Source of the DNA: Rosa chinensis
Lineage: Eukaryota; Streptophyta; Magnoliopsida; Rosales; Rosaceae
DNA: 64,000 nt
NCBI RefSeq assembly: GCF_002994745.2
Contig: NC_037093.1
Location: forward strand, 22,393,555 to 22,457,554
Reading direction: 5' to 3'
This document shows positions 47,501 to 58,501 of this stretch, piece by piece (position 1 is the first letter of the stretch; every line of letters begins with the position of its first letter). Under the pieces are notes generated by a model, which saw only the letters and a list, made by a program, of their open reading frames with translations, was not told the origin of the DNA and searched no databases. A program made the translations under genes and the position numbers.

Positions 47501-47847
47501 TATGTTGTGTTAAAATAGATAAACCAACTTCATGTTCTAATTGTGTTCGTGTTGTGTCGCATTATATCACCATGTTTTGCAGAAAAACGTACCTATGGTG
47601 ATGCTCGATACTCGGTCTTGTAGGTTGATGGTGACGATCGATGACTAGTCGGTATTTATACATATGAGGATTTAAGAGTGACACTGATCGTAATTTGGCC
47701 TCAAGATAAAGATGCATAGTAAGACTGAAATCAGCTTTATGCTATTATGCATGAGCTTCGTAGATAGAACGAATCAAGAATTTTTAAGACAATGACTATT
47801 GATGAATATGGGCTTAAGGATACAATCCTGGATTGTAAATAAAACAA
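47501..47847. other. Intergenic, nothing recognised
   Basis: AT-rich sequence without ORF or repeat of note. GATGACTAGTCGGT near 47643 recurs near 34942, downstream of the wax-synthase relic; this is too short to interpret. Confidence 0.5.
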
Positions 47848-48030
47848 GGCAAAATAGTCAAATTATCCTCTGACTTTTTCCATGGCTGCTGATGTATTCC
47901 TTGACATTTCAATTTTGATTATGTACACTCTCACTTTTCTAATTGTTGCCGATTTACACTCTATCGTTATTTTTTGGACTTTCCATCCAATTTTCCGTTA
48001 ATTTGGTTAGCATGTGAGGGGTTTTTTCGC
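47848..48030. repeat. Left arm of a long inverted repeat (Mutator-like TIR candidate)
   Basis: Begins GGCAAAATAGTCAAATTA and ends near GTGAGGGGTTTTTTCGCC. Its reverse complement aligns by eye at roughly 75-80 percent with 54679-54863. Shared blocks include TTGACATTTCAATTTTGATTA and TTTCCATCCAATTT. Such long diverged ends suggest an old MULE-type element. Confidence 0.6.
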
Positions 48031-48660
48031 CTTTTTAACTATCACCCAAAAAAAAAAATTAAACAAACCAACACATCGTCAAAGAAATAAAAAAAAAATA
48101 CAAAACTATTCTTCGTTAAAAAAGGAAGAAAAAAAACTTGCTCTTTGTCGCTTCTTCCTTGTTTTTCTCTTCTTCTTCTTCACTCCCTTTATTTTAAGAT
48201 TGATAGTTAGCTTGCAACTGATTGCTTAATTAATATTTGCTAGTCACATTAAATGATTGGATGATCATATCACTGAAGGAGAAACGGTCTTTGATCATTT
48301 AGGTTTCTGGTTTTCTTTTTCTTTCAAAGCCGGACTGGTCATTAATATTTCAAACATTCATATATATGAGAATTTGATCTTCCATGTTTCCAGTTGGAGG
48401 GGTTTGTATGGTGTATAAGATTGACAAGCCATTGAACAAACTAAAATATTTATATGTATGGAATATGAAAATTAAAATTACAGCAAGCATGTGAAGGTCA
48501 TGTTGATTGATTCAAGTTGGGATTGTGTTATATTGATCTCGATAAAAGGAACATAGAGGAAGAGGTCATGCTGAGAAGAAGATAATTGAGAGATAGATAG
48601 AGAAGAAGATGAGAGACTGAGGGAAAAAAAAAACAGTTGTGGGAGACGAATAGCCGTATT
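48031..48660. other. Interior of the inverted-repeat element, left part
   Basis: AT-rich sequence with no ORF of note. Bases 48631-48660 are the left copy of the 31-bp repeat that borders Copia-3. Confidence 0.5.
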
Positions 48661-48874
48661 TGTTAAAGTAAAATGACAATTGGAATTAGTCTACTCATTT
48701 CATTTCATAGTCCCTTTATATAGGGAGTGAACTACAAAGGAAATATCAATTAAAATGGTGACATTAACTATTGATTGGTCCTTGATCCATGCTGATTGAT
48801 GGTGATTGCTAATTACTTGATTCCCTCTCCGTCAATCACTTTGACGAAGGCACATACTGTGTTTTTCCTTTAAC
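48661..48874 (-). repeat. Copia-3 3' LTR (214 bp)
   Basis: Minus strand TGTTAAAGGAAAAACACAG...ACTTTAACA, alignable end to end with the 215-bp Copia-4 LTRs but with many more substitutions. Inner neighbour is AAGGGGGAG, the purine tract. Confidence 0.9.
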
Positions 48875-49099
48875 ACTCCCCCTTATGCCAAGTCAAAGAT
48901 GAAATGGTGCATGAGTTGTTGCCTCACTAAAAACCTTGCCAAGTAACAATAAAAACCCTGTGGGACAAAAAAATACACCTTGGTTGAAGGAAAAGAGCAC
49001 AACGAACCTTTTACATTTGAGTATGACATATGTGTGTTAGACTCCCCCCGACGTCTACACCTCCCCCTGATACTTACATTAATCAAGGGAGCTTGGAAA

Positions 49100-50651
49100 G
49101 TCTTCGCATTCCTATGCTTTTCACATGTTTCTCAAATGTGTACTTAGGCAGTCAATTGAATCTTGAGGAGACCTTGTTGTTGCTGATTGTAGGAAAACTT
49201 TGGCGATATGTGTTTTGTATTATCACCCTTGATATATCCTAGCTTCATCTGTTCGATGCAAGCTGCATTATTTTCATAAATGCAAGTAGACTTTTCAGTG
49301 GTAGAACTCAAACCACTAGATGTGTAATGATAGCTCTTAACCATACACACTCATGAACCGCCTCATGTAGAGCAATGATCTCTGAGTGGTTCAAGGAGGT
49401 AGCCACAAGGGTTTGCTTGGTTGATCTCCAAGATATCGCCGTGTTCCCAATGGTAAATACATAACCAGTTTTGGGAACGATCTTTATGTGGGTCAGAGAG
49501 GTACCCAGCATCAGCAAAACCAACCAAAACGTCATTTGGCGTTTTGGTGTAGTGAGTGGCGCTTTCGCCATCAACATTTCCTTTAGGGATTGCAGTTCCA
49601 TCTACGGTCCCTCTTATCTCTCTGTAGGGAAAGAACAGTCCCAAGTCAATGGTTCCTTTTAGGTATCGAAAATGTTCTTGATACCATTCCAGTGACGCTG
49701 CGTTGGCACTGATCTAAATCTAGCTAACAAGTTTACTGAGAATGCAATGTCTGGTCGAGTACATTGGGCTAAGTACAATAATGCGCCTATTGCACTTAGA
49801 TAGGGAATTTCAGCTCCCAACACCTCTTCATCATCTTCCTTTGGACGAAATGGATATTTCCTTGCATCGAAACTTCGACCGATCATGGGAGTGCTAGCAG
49901 GATGCGCTTTGTCCATGTTAAATTGCCTGACTTTTGGACATATGCAGATTGGTGGATTAGTATTCCACAAACTCGGTGTTCTAGTTCAAGGCCTAGACAG
50001 AATCGAGTTTTCCCGAGATCCTTCATCTCAAATTCGGATTTCAAGTAACTCGCAGTTTCTCTTATTACATCAAGAGTACCTATTATGTTCATATCATCAA
50101 CATATACTGCTACAATTGCAAATCCGCAACTTGTTTTTTTTATGAATATGCAGGGGCATAATTCATCGTTCTTATATCCCTTCCCAATCAAGTAGTCACT
50201 TAGACGGGTATACCACATCCGCCCGGATTGTTTCAATCCGTAAAGTGAGCGTTTCAACCTAATTGCAAACGCACTCTGTGGTTTAGAGTCACTTGACTTG
50301 GGTAATGTAAGGCCATCAGACACTTTCATATATATATATATATATATATATCTCTAAATCTAGATCCCCATAGAGATATGCAGTAACCACATCCATGAGC
50401 TACATTTCCAGTCCTTTGGAAATTACCAATCTAACTAAGTAGCGAAACGTTATAACGTCCATTACGGGAGAGTATGTCTCCTCGTAGTCAATTCCAGAGA
50501 GTTGTGAGAAACCTTGCGCCACAAGGCGAGCCTTGTATCTCAAGACTTCATTCTTCTCATTATGCTTTCTGACAAAGGCCCATTTATGTCCTACAGGCTT
50601 TACCCTTGGTGGGGTTAGCACTACCGGACCAAATACCTGTCTCTTTGTCAA
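49100..50651 (-). pseudogene. Copia-3 reverse transcriptase and RNase H
   Basis: Pieces in different frames: TKRQVFGPVVLTPP at 50651-50400 with YKARLVAQGFSQ, then SLYGLKQSGRMW and the YVDD box at 50093-50104 (50329-49883), IGALLYLAQCTRPDIAFSVN (49970-49659) and RNase H pieces (49644-49144). A (TA)n tract at about 50331-50351 interrupts the frame. The C-terminal LFTKSLPK motif seen in Copia-4 is deleted here. Confidence 0.85.
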
Positions 50652-51061
50652 GGAAACTAATTATGCCCGGATTGTTTCATTCCATTTAGGCCAATCTGCT
50701 ATCTGTTGACATTTTGCAACAGACCGTGGTTCGATATCATCGTGCTCTATGATTCCTTGAGCAACAGTATATATCATCAATGTGCATGGAAGATCTTTCT
50801 ATCAACTCATACGCACTCTCATAATCCTCTGAGATTTCTTTATTCTCTGGAATCATTTTTAACATCGGAGTATCCTCCAGTATTGATTCATAGACATAAC
50901 TATAATAAGAGACAATCTCATGAGAGGGATTCTATACATTGATGATTGGTTTATGCCTTACTTACCCTCTTCTTCCTTGGGTGAGTGTCAATCAAACCAA
51001 GTGGCCTCCCCCTATTCCTTGGGGAGTCACGGCCTCAACCACACCTCCACTAAGTGCGGTT

Positions 51062-52597
51062 TCAGTGCCCCTTGTTGGGGACTTCTAACCTTGCAGACAC
51101 ATTTGCAGCTAGTATATGTGATCTCGTCACTTTTGCGATATCCGTAAACGCATCAGGCATCGAATCTGCTACGTTCTGAAGATCGATTATTCTTTTCTCT
51201 TCACTTTCACTTTGTGAAGTGCGGGGATCAAAATGAGACAGAGTGGGGACAAACCTATTGTCGTTCCCTTGGAAAATCATTTTTCCTATCTCCCCCTAAC
51301 GACGGGAAGACTGTCTCATCAAAGTGACAATCCGCAAATCTAGCGGTAAAGAGATCGTCTGTCAAGGGTTTCCAAATAGGGATAATTGTTGGGGATTCGT
51401 ATCCAACATAAATACTTAATCGTCTCTGAGGACCCATTTTGGTGCGCTGTGGGGGCGCAATAGGCACATATACTGCGTAACCAAATATGTGTAAGTTTGA
51501 AATGTCAGGTTCATATCCAGTTACCAATTGGTACGCAGTAAATGGTTGGTTAGCAGTGGGTCTGAAACGAGTAAGTAAAGCTGCGTGCAATATTGGATAA
51601 CGTACCCCAGGCAGATATAGGCAGATTGGTGCACATAACCAATGCCCTAGCCACCATCTGTAGCCTTTTGATTCTGCGAGACCGTTTTGTGTATGCACAT
51701 GGGGTATAGGATGCTCTACATCGATCCCAATAGGCATGCAATATTCATCAAACACTTTTGATGTAAACTCTCCAGCGCGTTATCAAGCCTTATAGACTTG
51801 ATAGGGTGATCAGGGTGCTGAGCTCTTAAACGTATAATCTGTGTTAGGAGTTTTGCAGCATTTCTTGTGGACAATAAAGTGACATGTGACCAGTGTGTCG
51901 AAAGATCCACCAGAACCATAAAGTACTTGAATGGTCCGCATTCTGGATGGATAAGTCCACAGATATGTCCTTGTATCCTTTGTAAGAATGGAATGTTTTA
52001 TGTTATATCTTTAGCATAGGGAGGTCTCGATCCTGTTTTTGCTAAAGAGCAAGCTTTGCAAAATAAGTAAAGTGCCTTTGAGATAGTCAATGAGGCATAA
52101 TGGGAGGGAGGTAGTGCTTCTGGTACTTCAGAAGGCAATGACTGCATTTGAGCAATACTAGAACCGACACCTTGCAGTGTGACGGATTTTTGTCCCATTT
52201 TATGTTTCACTCGAAAGAAGGGATGTCCATATGAGTTTTTTAAAATACGGATCATCATGTCACGACCGGGGTGTCCTAGGCGGTCATGCCAAAGCCTGTA
52301 TGAGTCAGTGTCCCACATTTCATTATCGGTGACAATCCAGGATTCAATGATCCGAATCGTAGTGAGGTACAGTCCATTAGATTGACTCATGAGTTTCTCT
52401 AAAATGCATTTCCTTCCACATTCATTAGAGGTAATATAAAAGTATTTAGTTTCATTCTCACAGTGTGTTTTTACATGATAATCGTCGGCACGAATATCTT
52501 TGATACTTAACAAGGTTCGATTAGCTCTTGGTGCATACAGAGCGTATCTCATATTCTTTAGAGTATTTGTATTTATGTAGAATGATAATCTTTTCAT
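51062..52597 (-). pseudogene. Copia-3 GAG-pre-integrase and integrase
   Basis: The frame from 52597 contains LWHDRLGHPGRDMM and a zinc-site Cys pair (FCKACSLAKTGS). Integrase continues at 51919-51255 with MVLVDLSTHWSHV, RLDNA and PHVHTQNGLAES, then RLQMVARALVM in another frame. Comparison with Copia-4 shows that the protease stretch (CLDDSGTTH in Copia-4) is deleted between gag and 52597. Confidence 0.85.
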
Positions 52598-52897
52598 CCA
52601 AATAATTTTTTTTCTTTTTCTAGATGTATTGCTTTACATCTTTATAGTGCAATTTCGAACCATATAAATACGTGTAGTAAATAAATTTGAATAAATTCAG
52701 TGCTTCAGAATAAAATTCAAAATTTATTAATAAGCCAACGATAATCAAATCAAGGTCTTGTTCTAATTCATCAAACCATTATTGAAATAAACTTTAAGAC
52801 CAAGCAATAGTCTAATTAAAAATGAGGCATTATGCCTTCACATCTGTCTTTGGAAAATAAATAAAGCAGATCAGTTAAAATCTAGTCCATCCATTGA

Positions 52898-53939
52898 CTA
52901 GGCAAGTTCCTTGTTGCCATTGAAGTCTGCAATTGTGAGGTTGACATATGGGTCATGACCTCCTTCTTCCATATAGTGAGCATCTTGTTCTTTAGACTCC
53001 GTATACCTCTTGTAAGTGGCTGCAACTATGTTGCTTGCTTGGCAGTTCTTGTACCAATGCCCAATGACTCCACACCTATAGCATGGTTCATTGCCAACTC
53101 TATCCTGTTTGACTAAAGGGTTCTTGGGTGCCCTTTGCACCTTGTTTCCATGACCACTAGGGCCAGCACCACCATCTCTGCGCCATACATTGGGAGGTCC
53201 TCCACGGCCCATATCACGACCCCTATATCCCTTGCCACGTGATGCATTATTGCCACGTGGATAGGGATCAGCACGTCTAACCCCCTTTGCATTGGGGTTC
53301 TTTCCACCTTTCACTTTACCATAATTAGTATCGGGAATTTTCTTTGTCCCAATGGGCCTAGCATTGTTGCTCAAAAGAACCAGCATCATGCCTCTCAGCC
53401 ACTTGCAGTAGGTTGATCAGGTTATTGAAGGTTGTGATTCTTTTGTTGTCATACTCCAGCCTATACTGGGTCGCTAGTATAATTGCTCAAGTAGGAAAAA
53501 TGGAAAGAGTCATCTGGATCATATAATTTTCTGTGAGTTTCCTTTCACAGAAATTGAGACGTGCCTGGAGGCGCAACATGTCTTTGTTGAAGTCATTTAC
53601 CCTTTTTTAGTCAAGTAAGCGGATTTCATTCCACTGAACGGTCAGTTCTGGGAGCAAAGTTTCATGAATATTCCCAAAACATCCCTTAAGGGCATTCCAC
53701 AGTTCTTTGGGTGTCTTCAGCTGTAGGTATTCCCAGCGTAGGCTAGTATCAATATGCCGCCTCAGAAATATTAAGGCATTTGCTTTCACCTTATTAGATA
53801 GTTCATCATCTTTGGGGTCAGTAATGGTGGCAGTGTAGTCTTTTGCCACAAAGGCAGTTTCTACATTGGAAACCCAACGGTGGTACTCAAGTCCTTCTGA
53901 GTCCAAGATGTCAAATTCAGGTCGAGTTAGATCAGCCAT
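52898..53939 (-). pseudogene. Copia-3 gag
   Basis: Met at 53939; 53939-53607 reads MADLTRPEFDILDSEGLEYH, nearly the same as the Copia-4 gag. A stop near 53607 and a frameshift before 53389 break the middle. The C-terminal third has a Gly/Arg-rich basic stretch and a CCHC knuckle (CYRCGVIGHWYKNC). It ends at 52898. Compared with the Copia-4 gag, it has extra Gly/Arg residues before the knuckle. Confidence 0.88.
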
Positions 53940-54586
53940 CTACATGAACAAGAGGGAAGATATAAATTACGCAGTCATAAAGACATCCACGTGAATTATT
54001 TTCCAAACATATGAATTAGATTTCAAGACCAAGATTCGTAATGGTCAAATTTTTTTCGTTGCTATGTGAAAATACTTTATCACAGTAAGTGTGTGTGTGT
54101 ATAATGCGCATGAATTTTCATTATCATGGCAAAGCAGATTGTATATGTTGCATAGCACATTTAAACATAGCATATATAAAAATAAATTACATGGCATGCT
54201 CAAATTTCACAAATATACAACAAATTATATACCACACATAATAATAGCAATAATATATCATACATAAAATAAAATGTAAACAATAGCATAATACAAAGCA
54301 TGCATAGGCATAATTTATATAAGCGTAAATAAAAAAATATGCTCAAAATTTCATAATAAAGCATAAACAATAAAATATATAATCATGCTTAAAGATAATC
54401 ATATAAAACATAAATAACAAGGCATGCTTTAAGAGGATCAATATTATCTAACTAAACATGCTCAAAAGTTCATGATAAAAACATAAACAATAAAATATAA
54501 AGCATGCTCAAGAAAATAAATAATTAAATATATCATAGTATGAAATTAAATAAATTAAAGAGAACATACTTGGTTTCGAAAAAATA
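53940..54586 (-). other. Copia-3 distal leader
   Basis: Very AT-rich leader with repeated GCATGC-TAT and TTTATT words. It is the inverted counterpart of 56110-56809 in Copia-4 and ends at the junction TTTTTCGAAACCAAG (minus strand) next to the 31-bp repeat. Confidence 0.75.
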
Positions 54587-54678
54587 AAACAGTTGTGGGA
54601 GACGAATAGCCGTATTTTATTTTTTAACAAGGTAATTTTCTATTTTTTCTTGATTTTTTTTTTTGTGACAATTCCAAA

Positions 54679-54863
54679 GACGAAAATGCCCCTCACATGC
54701 TACCCAAATTAACCGAGAAATTGGATGGAAAATCTAAAATTTAACTATGGGGTGTAAATTTGCAATATTTAGAAAAGTGAGGGTGTAAATAATCAAAATT
54801 GAAATGTCAAGGGGTAAATCGGCAGTCATGAGAACAGTTAGGGGGTAATTTGGCTATTTTACC
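54679..54863. repeat. Right arm of the long inverted repeat (Mutator-like TIR candidate)
   Basis: Inverted partner of 47848-48030, ending TTTGGCTATTTTACC. No clean 9-bp target duplication was found beside the arms. Copia-4 is inserted 25 bases to the right. Confidence 0.6.
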
Positions 54864-54888
54864 TATATGAAACATAAAATTCAGAGCT

Positions 54889-55103
54889 TGTTAAAGGAAA
54901 AACATATTGTGTGCCTTCGTCAAAGTGATTGACGGAGAGGGAATCAAGCAATTACCGATTAACATCAATCAACATGGATTACGAACCAATCAGTAGTTAA
55001 TGTCATCATTGTAATTGTTCTTTCCATTGTAATTCTCTCCCTATATAAAGAGGTTATGAAATGAAATGAGTAGACTAATTCTAATTCCCATTTTACTTTT
55101 ACA
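54889..55103 (+). repeat. Copia-4 5' LTR (215 bp)
   Basis: TGTTAAAGG...CTTTTACA with a TATA box (CTATATAAAG near 55042). Differs from the 3' LTR at three single bases. Confidence 0.95.
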
Positions 55104-55116
55104 CGTTATCAGCACG
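55104..55116 (+). other. Copia-4 primer-binding site CGTTATCAGCACG
   Basis: Lies directly after the 5' LTR, the fixed position of a primer site, and is identical to the Copia-2 site. It lacks the TGG that would pair with a tRNA CCA end. Its complement CGTGCTGATAACG resembles a tRNA anticodon arm (see finding). Confidence 0.8.
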
Positions 55117-56809
55117 CTCAGAGCCAATAGCCAAGCAAAAGGCAAGTTTTCTAGTTTATTTCCGTCGAAAAAAAAAAAACTCAAAACCCTAAAGAAGAAA
55201 AAGTCTTCTTTTCTGCCGCTTTCAAAAAAAAAAAAAAACTCTCCCAAGCAGATCGACACCGCCACTACCTGCACAACCCAGCAGCCCCGGCCAGACCCAA
55301 TCCAAACCGGCATCGTCCTTCGTCTGCAACAGCCCAGCAGCCCACACAGACGCTCACCTGTCGTCGAAGGACTCCCACCAATAGCACAGACGCTCACCTG
55401 TCGTCGCTGCCTCCGCCTTGCAGTCACTGCCTCCAGATTGCAGTCACCGGCCTGTTGCCCAGCAGCCACTTTGCTACCAAGCCCCACGCGCACAGCCCAC
55501 CTCACCCTCGGCCCTCCCTTCTGCACCTGCGCGGCCAGCACCCCGCCTCCACCAGCGCAGCGCCCCCGAGCCCACACGCTGCTCCACCCGCGCTGCCCAG
55601 TCGGATCGCCTGCTGCACATATCGATCATTCAACCTCCAGCCTCGCACTGCCCATCTGACAGATCGATCATTCAGCCCAGCACCCCCCGCGCATCAGCCC
55701 CCGCTATTGACCCCTGCGCAGCAGCCTCCGCATCAGTCCACCGTGAGCAGCAACTGGTAAGTCGGAGGAAGAAGCGAAAAAAAAAAAAAAAAAAAAAAAG
55801 AAGAGTAGAAGGAAGAAGCGAAAAAACATACAGAGAAAATCAGAAAGAAGAAAGTAGAAGGAGGAAGAAGCGAAAAAAAAAAAAAAAAAAAAAAGCAGGC
55901 CCTGCAGGCCCAGAAACGAAAAAAAAAAAAAAACAGAAAAAAAATTAAAAGAAAAAAGAGAAGGCCCAAAGAAAAGACCAGACCCCGAAAAAAAAAAAAA
56001 AAAAAGAGATCAAAGCCCACTGCTGAAAAGGGAGACGAAGCGGCCTAGTGCCATAAGCACAAAAACATCGCTACGCACGCCTGCATCAACACACGCGTGC
56101 GCTAGGATTGTTTTATTTTTTCGAAACCAAGTATGTTCTCTTTAATTTATTTAATTTCATACTATGGTAGATTTTCATTATTTATTTTCTTGAGCATGCT
56201 ATATATTTTATTGTTTATGCTTTTATTATAAATTTTTCGAGCATGCTTAGTTAGATTATATTAATTATTTTACGCATGCTTTGTCATTTATGCTTTATAT
56301 AATTATCTTTAAGCCATGATTATATATTTGATTTTTGAGCAAGCCATATATATCTATATATATTGTTATATATTATTTATGAAATTTTGAGCATGTTTTT
56401 ATTTTATTTACGCTTATATAAATTATGTCTACGCATGCTTTGTATTTTACTATTGTTTACATTTTATTTTACGCATGCTATATTATTGCTATTATTATGT
56501 GTAGTATATAATTTGTTGTATATTTGTGAAATTTGAGCATGCCATGTAGTTTATTTTTATATGCTATATTTAAATGTGCTATGATTATTTCTAATGCAAC
56601 ATATCAATACCGTTTGGCCATGATAATGAAAATTCATGCGCATTATACACACACTTAATGTGATAAAGTATTTTCACATAGCATCAAAAAAAAAAATGTG
56701 TGACCATTACGAATCTTGGTCTTGAAATCTAATTCATACATTTGGAAAATAATTTACGTGGATGTCTTTATGACTGCGTAATTTATATCTTCTCTCTTGT
56801 TTTATGTAG
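55117..56809 (+). other. Copia-4 leader with homopolymer A runs
   Basis: The proximal part (55160-56020) combines a C-rich stretch with six A-runs of about 12-22 bases (for example near 55778-55799 and 55873-55894). The distal part (56110-56809) is very AT-rich with GCATGC words. ORFs up to 197 codons in the C-rich part overlap in several frames, are rich in Pro, Ala and Ser, and lack a domain. They are not called as genes. Confidence 0.7.
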
Positions 56810-57784
56810 ATGGCTGATCCAACTCGACCTGAGTTTGACATCTTGGACTCAGAAGGACTTGAGTACCATCGTTGGGTTTCCGATATGGAGACTGCCTTTG
56901 TGGCAAAAGACTACACTGCCACCATTACTGATCCCAAAGATGATGAACTATCTAATAAGGTGAAAGCAGATGCCTTAATTTTTCTGAGGCGACATATTGA
57001 TCCTAGCTTACGCTGGGAGTACTTTCAGTTGAAGACACCCAAAGCACTGTGGGATGCCCTTAAAGGACGTTTTGGAAACATTCACGATACTTTGCTCCCA
57101 GGACTGGCTGTTCAGTGGAATGGAATTTGCTTGCTTGACTATAAAAAGGTCAATGACTTCAACAAGGACATGTTGCGCTTAAAGGCACGTCTCAATTTCT
57201 GTGGAAGGGAAATCACAGAAGATGATATGATCTACAAGACTCTTACCACCTTTCCTAATTCAGCTTTTATACTAGCGAACCAGTATCAGTTGGATTATGA
57301 CAACAAAAGAATCACAACCTTCAATAAGTTGATAAGCCTACTGCAAGTGGCTGAGAGACAAAATAAGATTCTTTTGAATAACAATGCCAGGCCCACTGGG
57401 ACAAAGAAAATTCCCGAGGCTAATTATGGAAAAATGAAAGGTGGAAATAACTCCAATGCAAGGGGGTATAGACGTGCTGATCCCTACCCACGTGGCAACA
57501 ATGCACCACGTGGAAAGGGACATGGGGATCATGAAAACAAGATGCCAAAGGAAAGAGTTGACAATGAACCATGCTATAGGTGTGGATTCATTGGGCATTG
57601 GTACAAGAACTGCCAAGCAAACAACAGAGTAGCAGCCAATTACAAGAGGTATAGAGAGTCTAAAGAACAAGTGGCTCACTATATGGAAGAAGGAGGTCAT
57701 GACCTAGACGTCAACCTTACAGTTGCAGACTCCAATGGCAAAGAGGAACTTGCTAATTCAATGGATGCTCTCAATCTTGACTGA
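56810..57784 (+). CDS. Copia-4 gag, intact (324 aa)
   Basis: ATG at 56810 follows GTAG and opens MADPTRPEFDILDSEGLEYH. Residues about 10-190 are the copia gag body (LRRHIDPSLRWEY, ALWDALKGRFGN, RLNFCGREI). A basic Gly/Arg/Asn-rich region follows and then a CCHC zinc knuckle with C255, C258, H263 and C268. TGA stop at 57782. The protein would assemble virus-like particles and package RNA. It is the only intact retroelement ORF in the window and might act in trans for relatives. The stop separates it from pol, which starts in another frame region downstream. Confidence 0.92.
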   Translation: MADPTRPEFDILDSEGLEYHRWVSDMETAFVAKDYTATITDPKDDELSNKVKADALIFLRRHIDPSLRWEYFQLKTPKALWDALKGRFGNIHDTLLPGLAVQWNGICLLDYKKVNDFNKDMLRLKARLNFCGREITEDDMIYKTLTTFPNSAFILANQYQLDYDNKRITTFNKLISLLQVAERQNKILLNNNARPTGTKKIPEANYGKMKGGNNSNARGYRRADPYPRGNNAPRGKGHGDHENKMPKERVDNEPCYRCGFIGHWYKNCQANNRVAANYKRYRESKEQVAHYMEEGGHDLDVNLTVADSNGKEELANSMDALNLD

Positions 57785-58139
57785 TCTGCTTTATTCATTT
57801 TATTTTCCAAAGACAGTTGTGAAGGCATAATGCCTCATTTTTAATTAGACTATTGTTTGGTCTTAAAGTTTATTTTCAATCATGGATTGATGAATAAGAT
57901 TTCTGAACAAGACCTTGATTTGATTATCGTTGGCTTATTAATAAATTTTGAATTTTATTCTGAAGCACTGAATTTATTCAAATTTATTTACTATACACAT
58001 ATTTACATGGTTCGACATAACACTATAAAGATGTAAAGCAATACATCTAGAGAAAAAATTATTAGAATGAAAAGAATACCATTCTACGCAAATAGAAATA
58101 CTGTAAAGAATATGAGTTATATTTTCTAAATACCTCCCA

Positions 58140-58500
58140 TTTATTTATAGGAATGAATGGAGGAGAACTTGAGTGCTTAGATGATAGTGGGACTACCCAC
58201 ACAATATTAAAAAATAGGTAATTATTCATTGAACTAATAACCTATAATTCCTCTGTGACTACGATGATTAGATTATCACAACTAATAAAATGGCGAGGAA
58301 CTGCCAAATTTTTGCTGCCTAATGGAGCAACATTTCAAGTCACAGACGCTCTATATGCACCAAGAGCTAATCGAACCTTGTTAATGTTTCAAAGCAATTT
58401 GTGCCAACAGTTATCATGTAAAAACACACCGTGAGAATGGAACTGAATACCTTGATATTACATCTAATGACTATGGAAGGAAACACATCTTAGAGAAACT
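58140..58500 (+). pseudogene. Copia-4 protease remnant
   Basis: A frame through 58160-58215 reads GELECLDDSGTTHTIL, with the aspartic protease triad DSG at 58183-58191. Continuity with gag is lost: stops occur in the 350 bases after 57784, and the ORF is short on either side. The Copia-3 copy has lost this domain. Confidence 0.8.
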
Positions 58501-58501
58501 T

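Larger units (their letters stand above)
48661..54586 (-). mobile_element. Copia-3: copia element lacking 5' LTR and most of its leader
   Basis: Minus-strand relative of Copia-4. From right to left: distal leader (54586-53940), gag, GAG-pre-integrase, integrase, RT, RNase H, purine tract (48875-48889) and 3' LTR (48661-48874). The 5' LTR, primer site and first part of the leader are missing; homology to the Copia-4 leader stops around 54587. The whole truncated element lies between two copies of a 31-bp sequence (48631-48661 and 54587-54617). Confidence 0.85.

Noticed and set aside
47839..54875. 9-bp target duplication ATAAAACAA against ATGAAACAT around the inverted-repeat arms
   Set aside because: Only seven of nine bases agree and the right copy is not adjacent to the arm end.
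55066..55948. Long overlapping plus- and minus-strand ORFs (176-197 codons) rich in Pro, Ala, Ser or Phe
   Set aside because: They lie in the Copia-4 leader, arise from C-rich sequence and A-runs, are open in several frames at once and show no domain.
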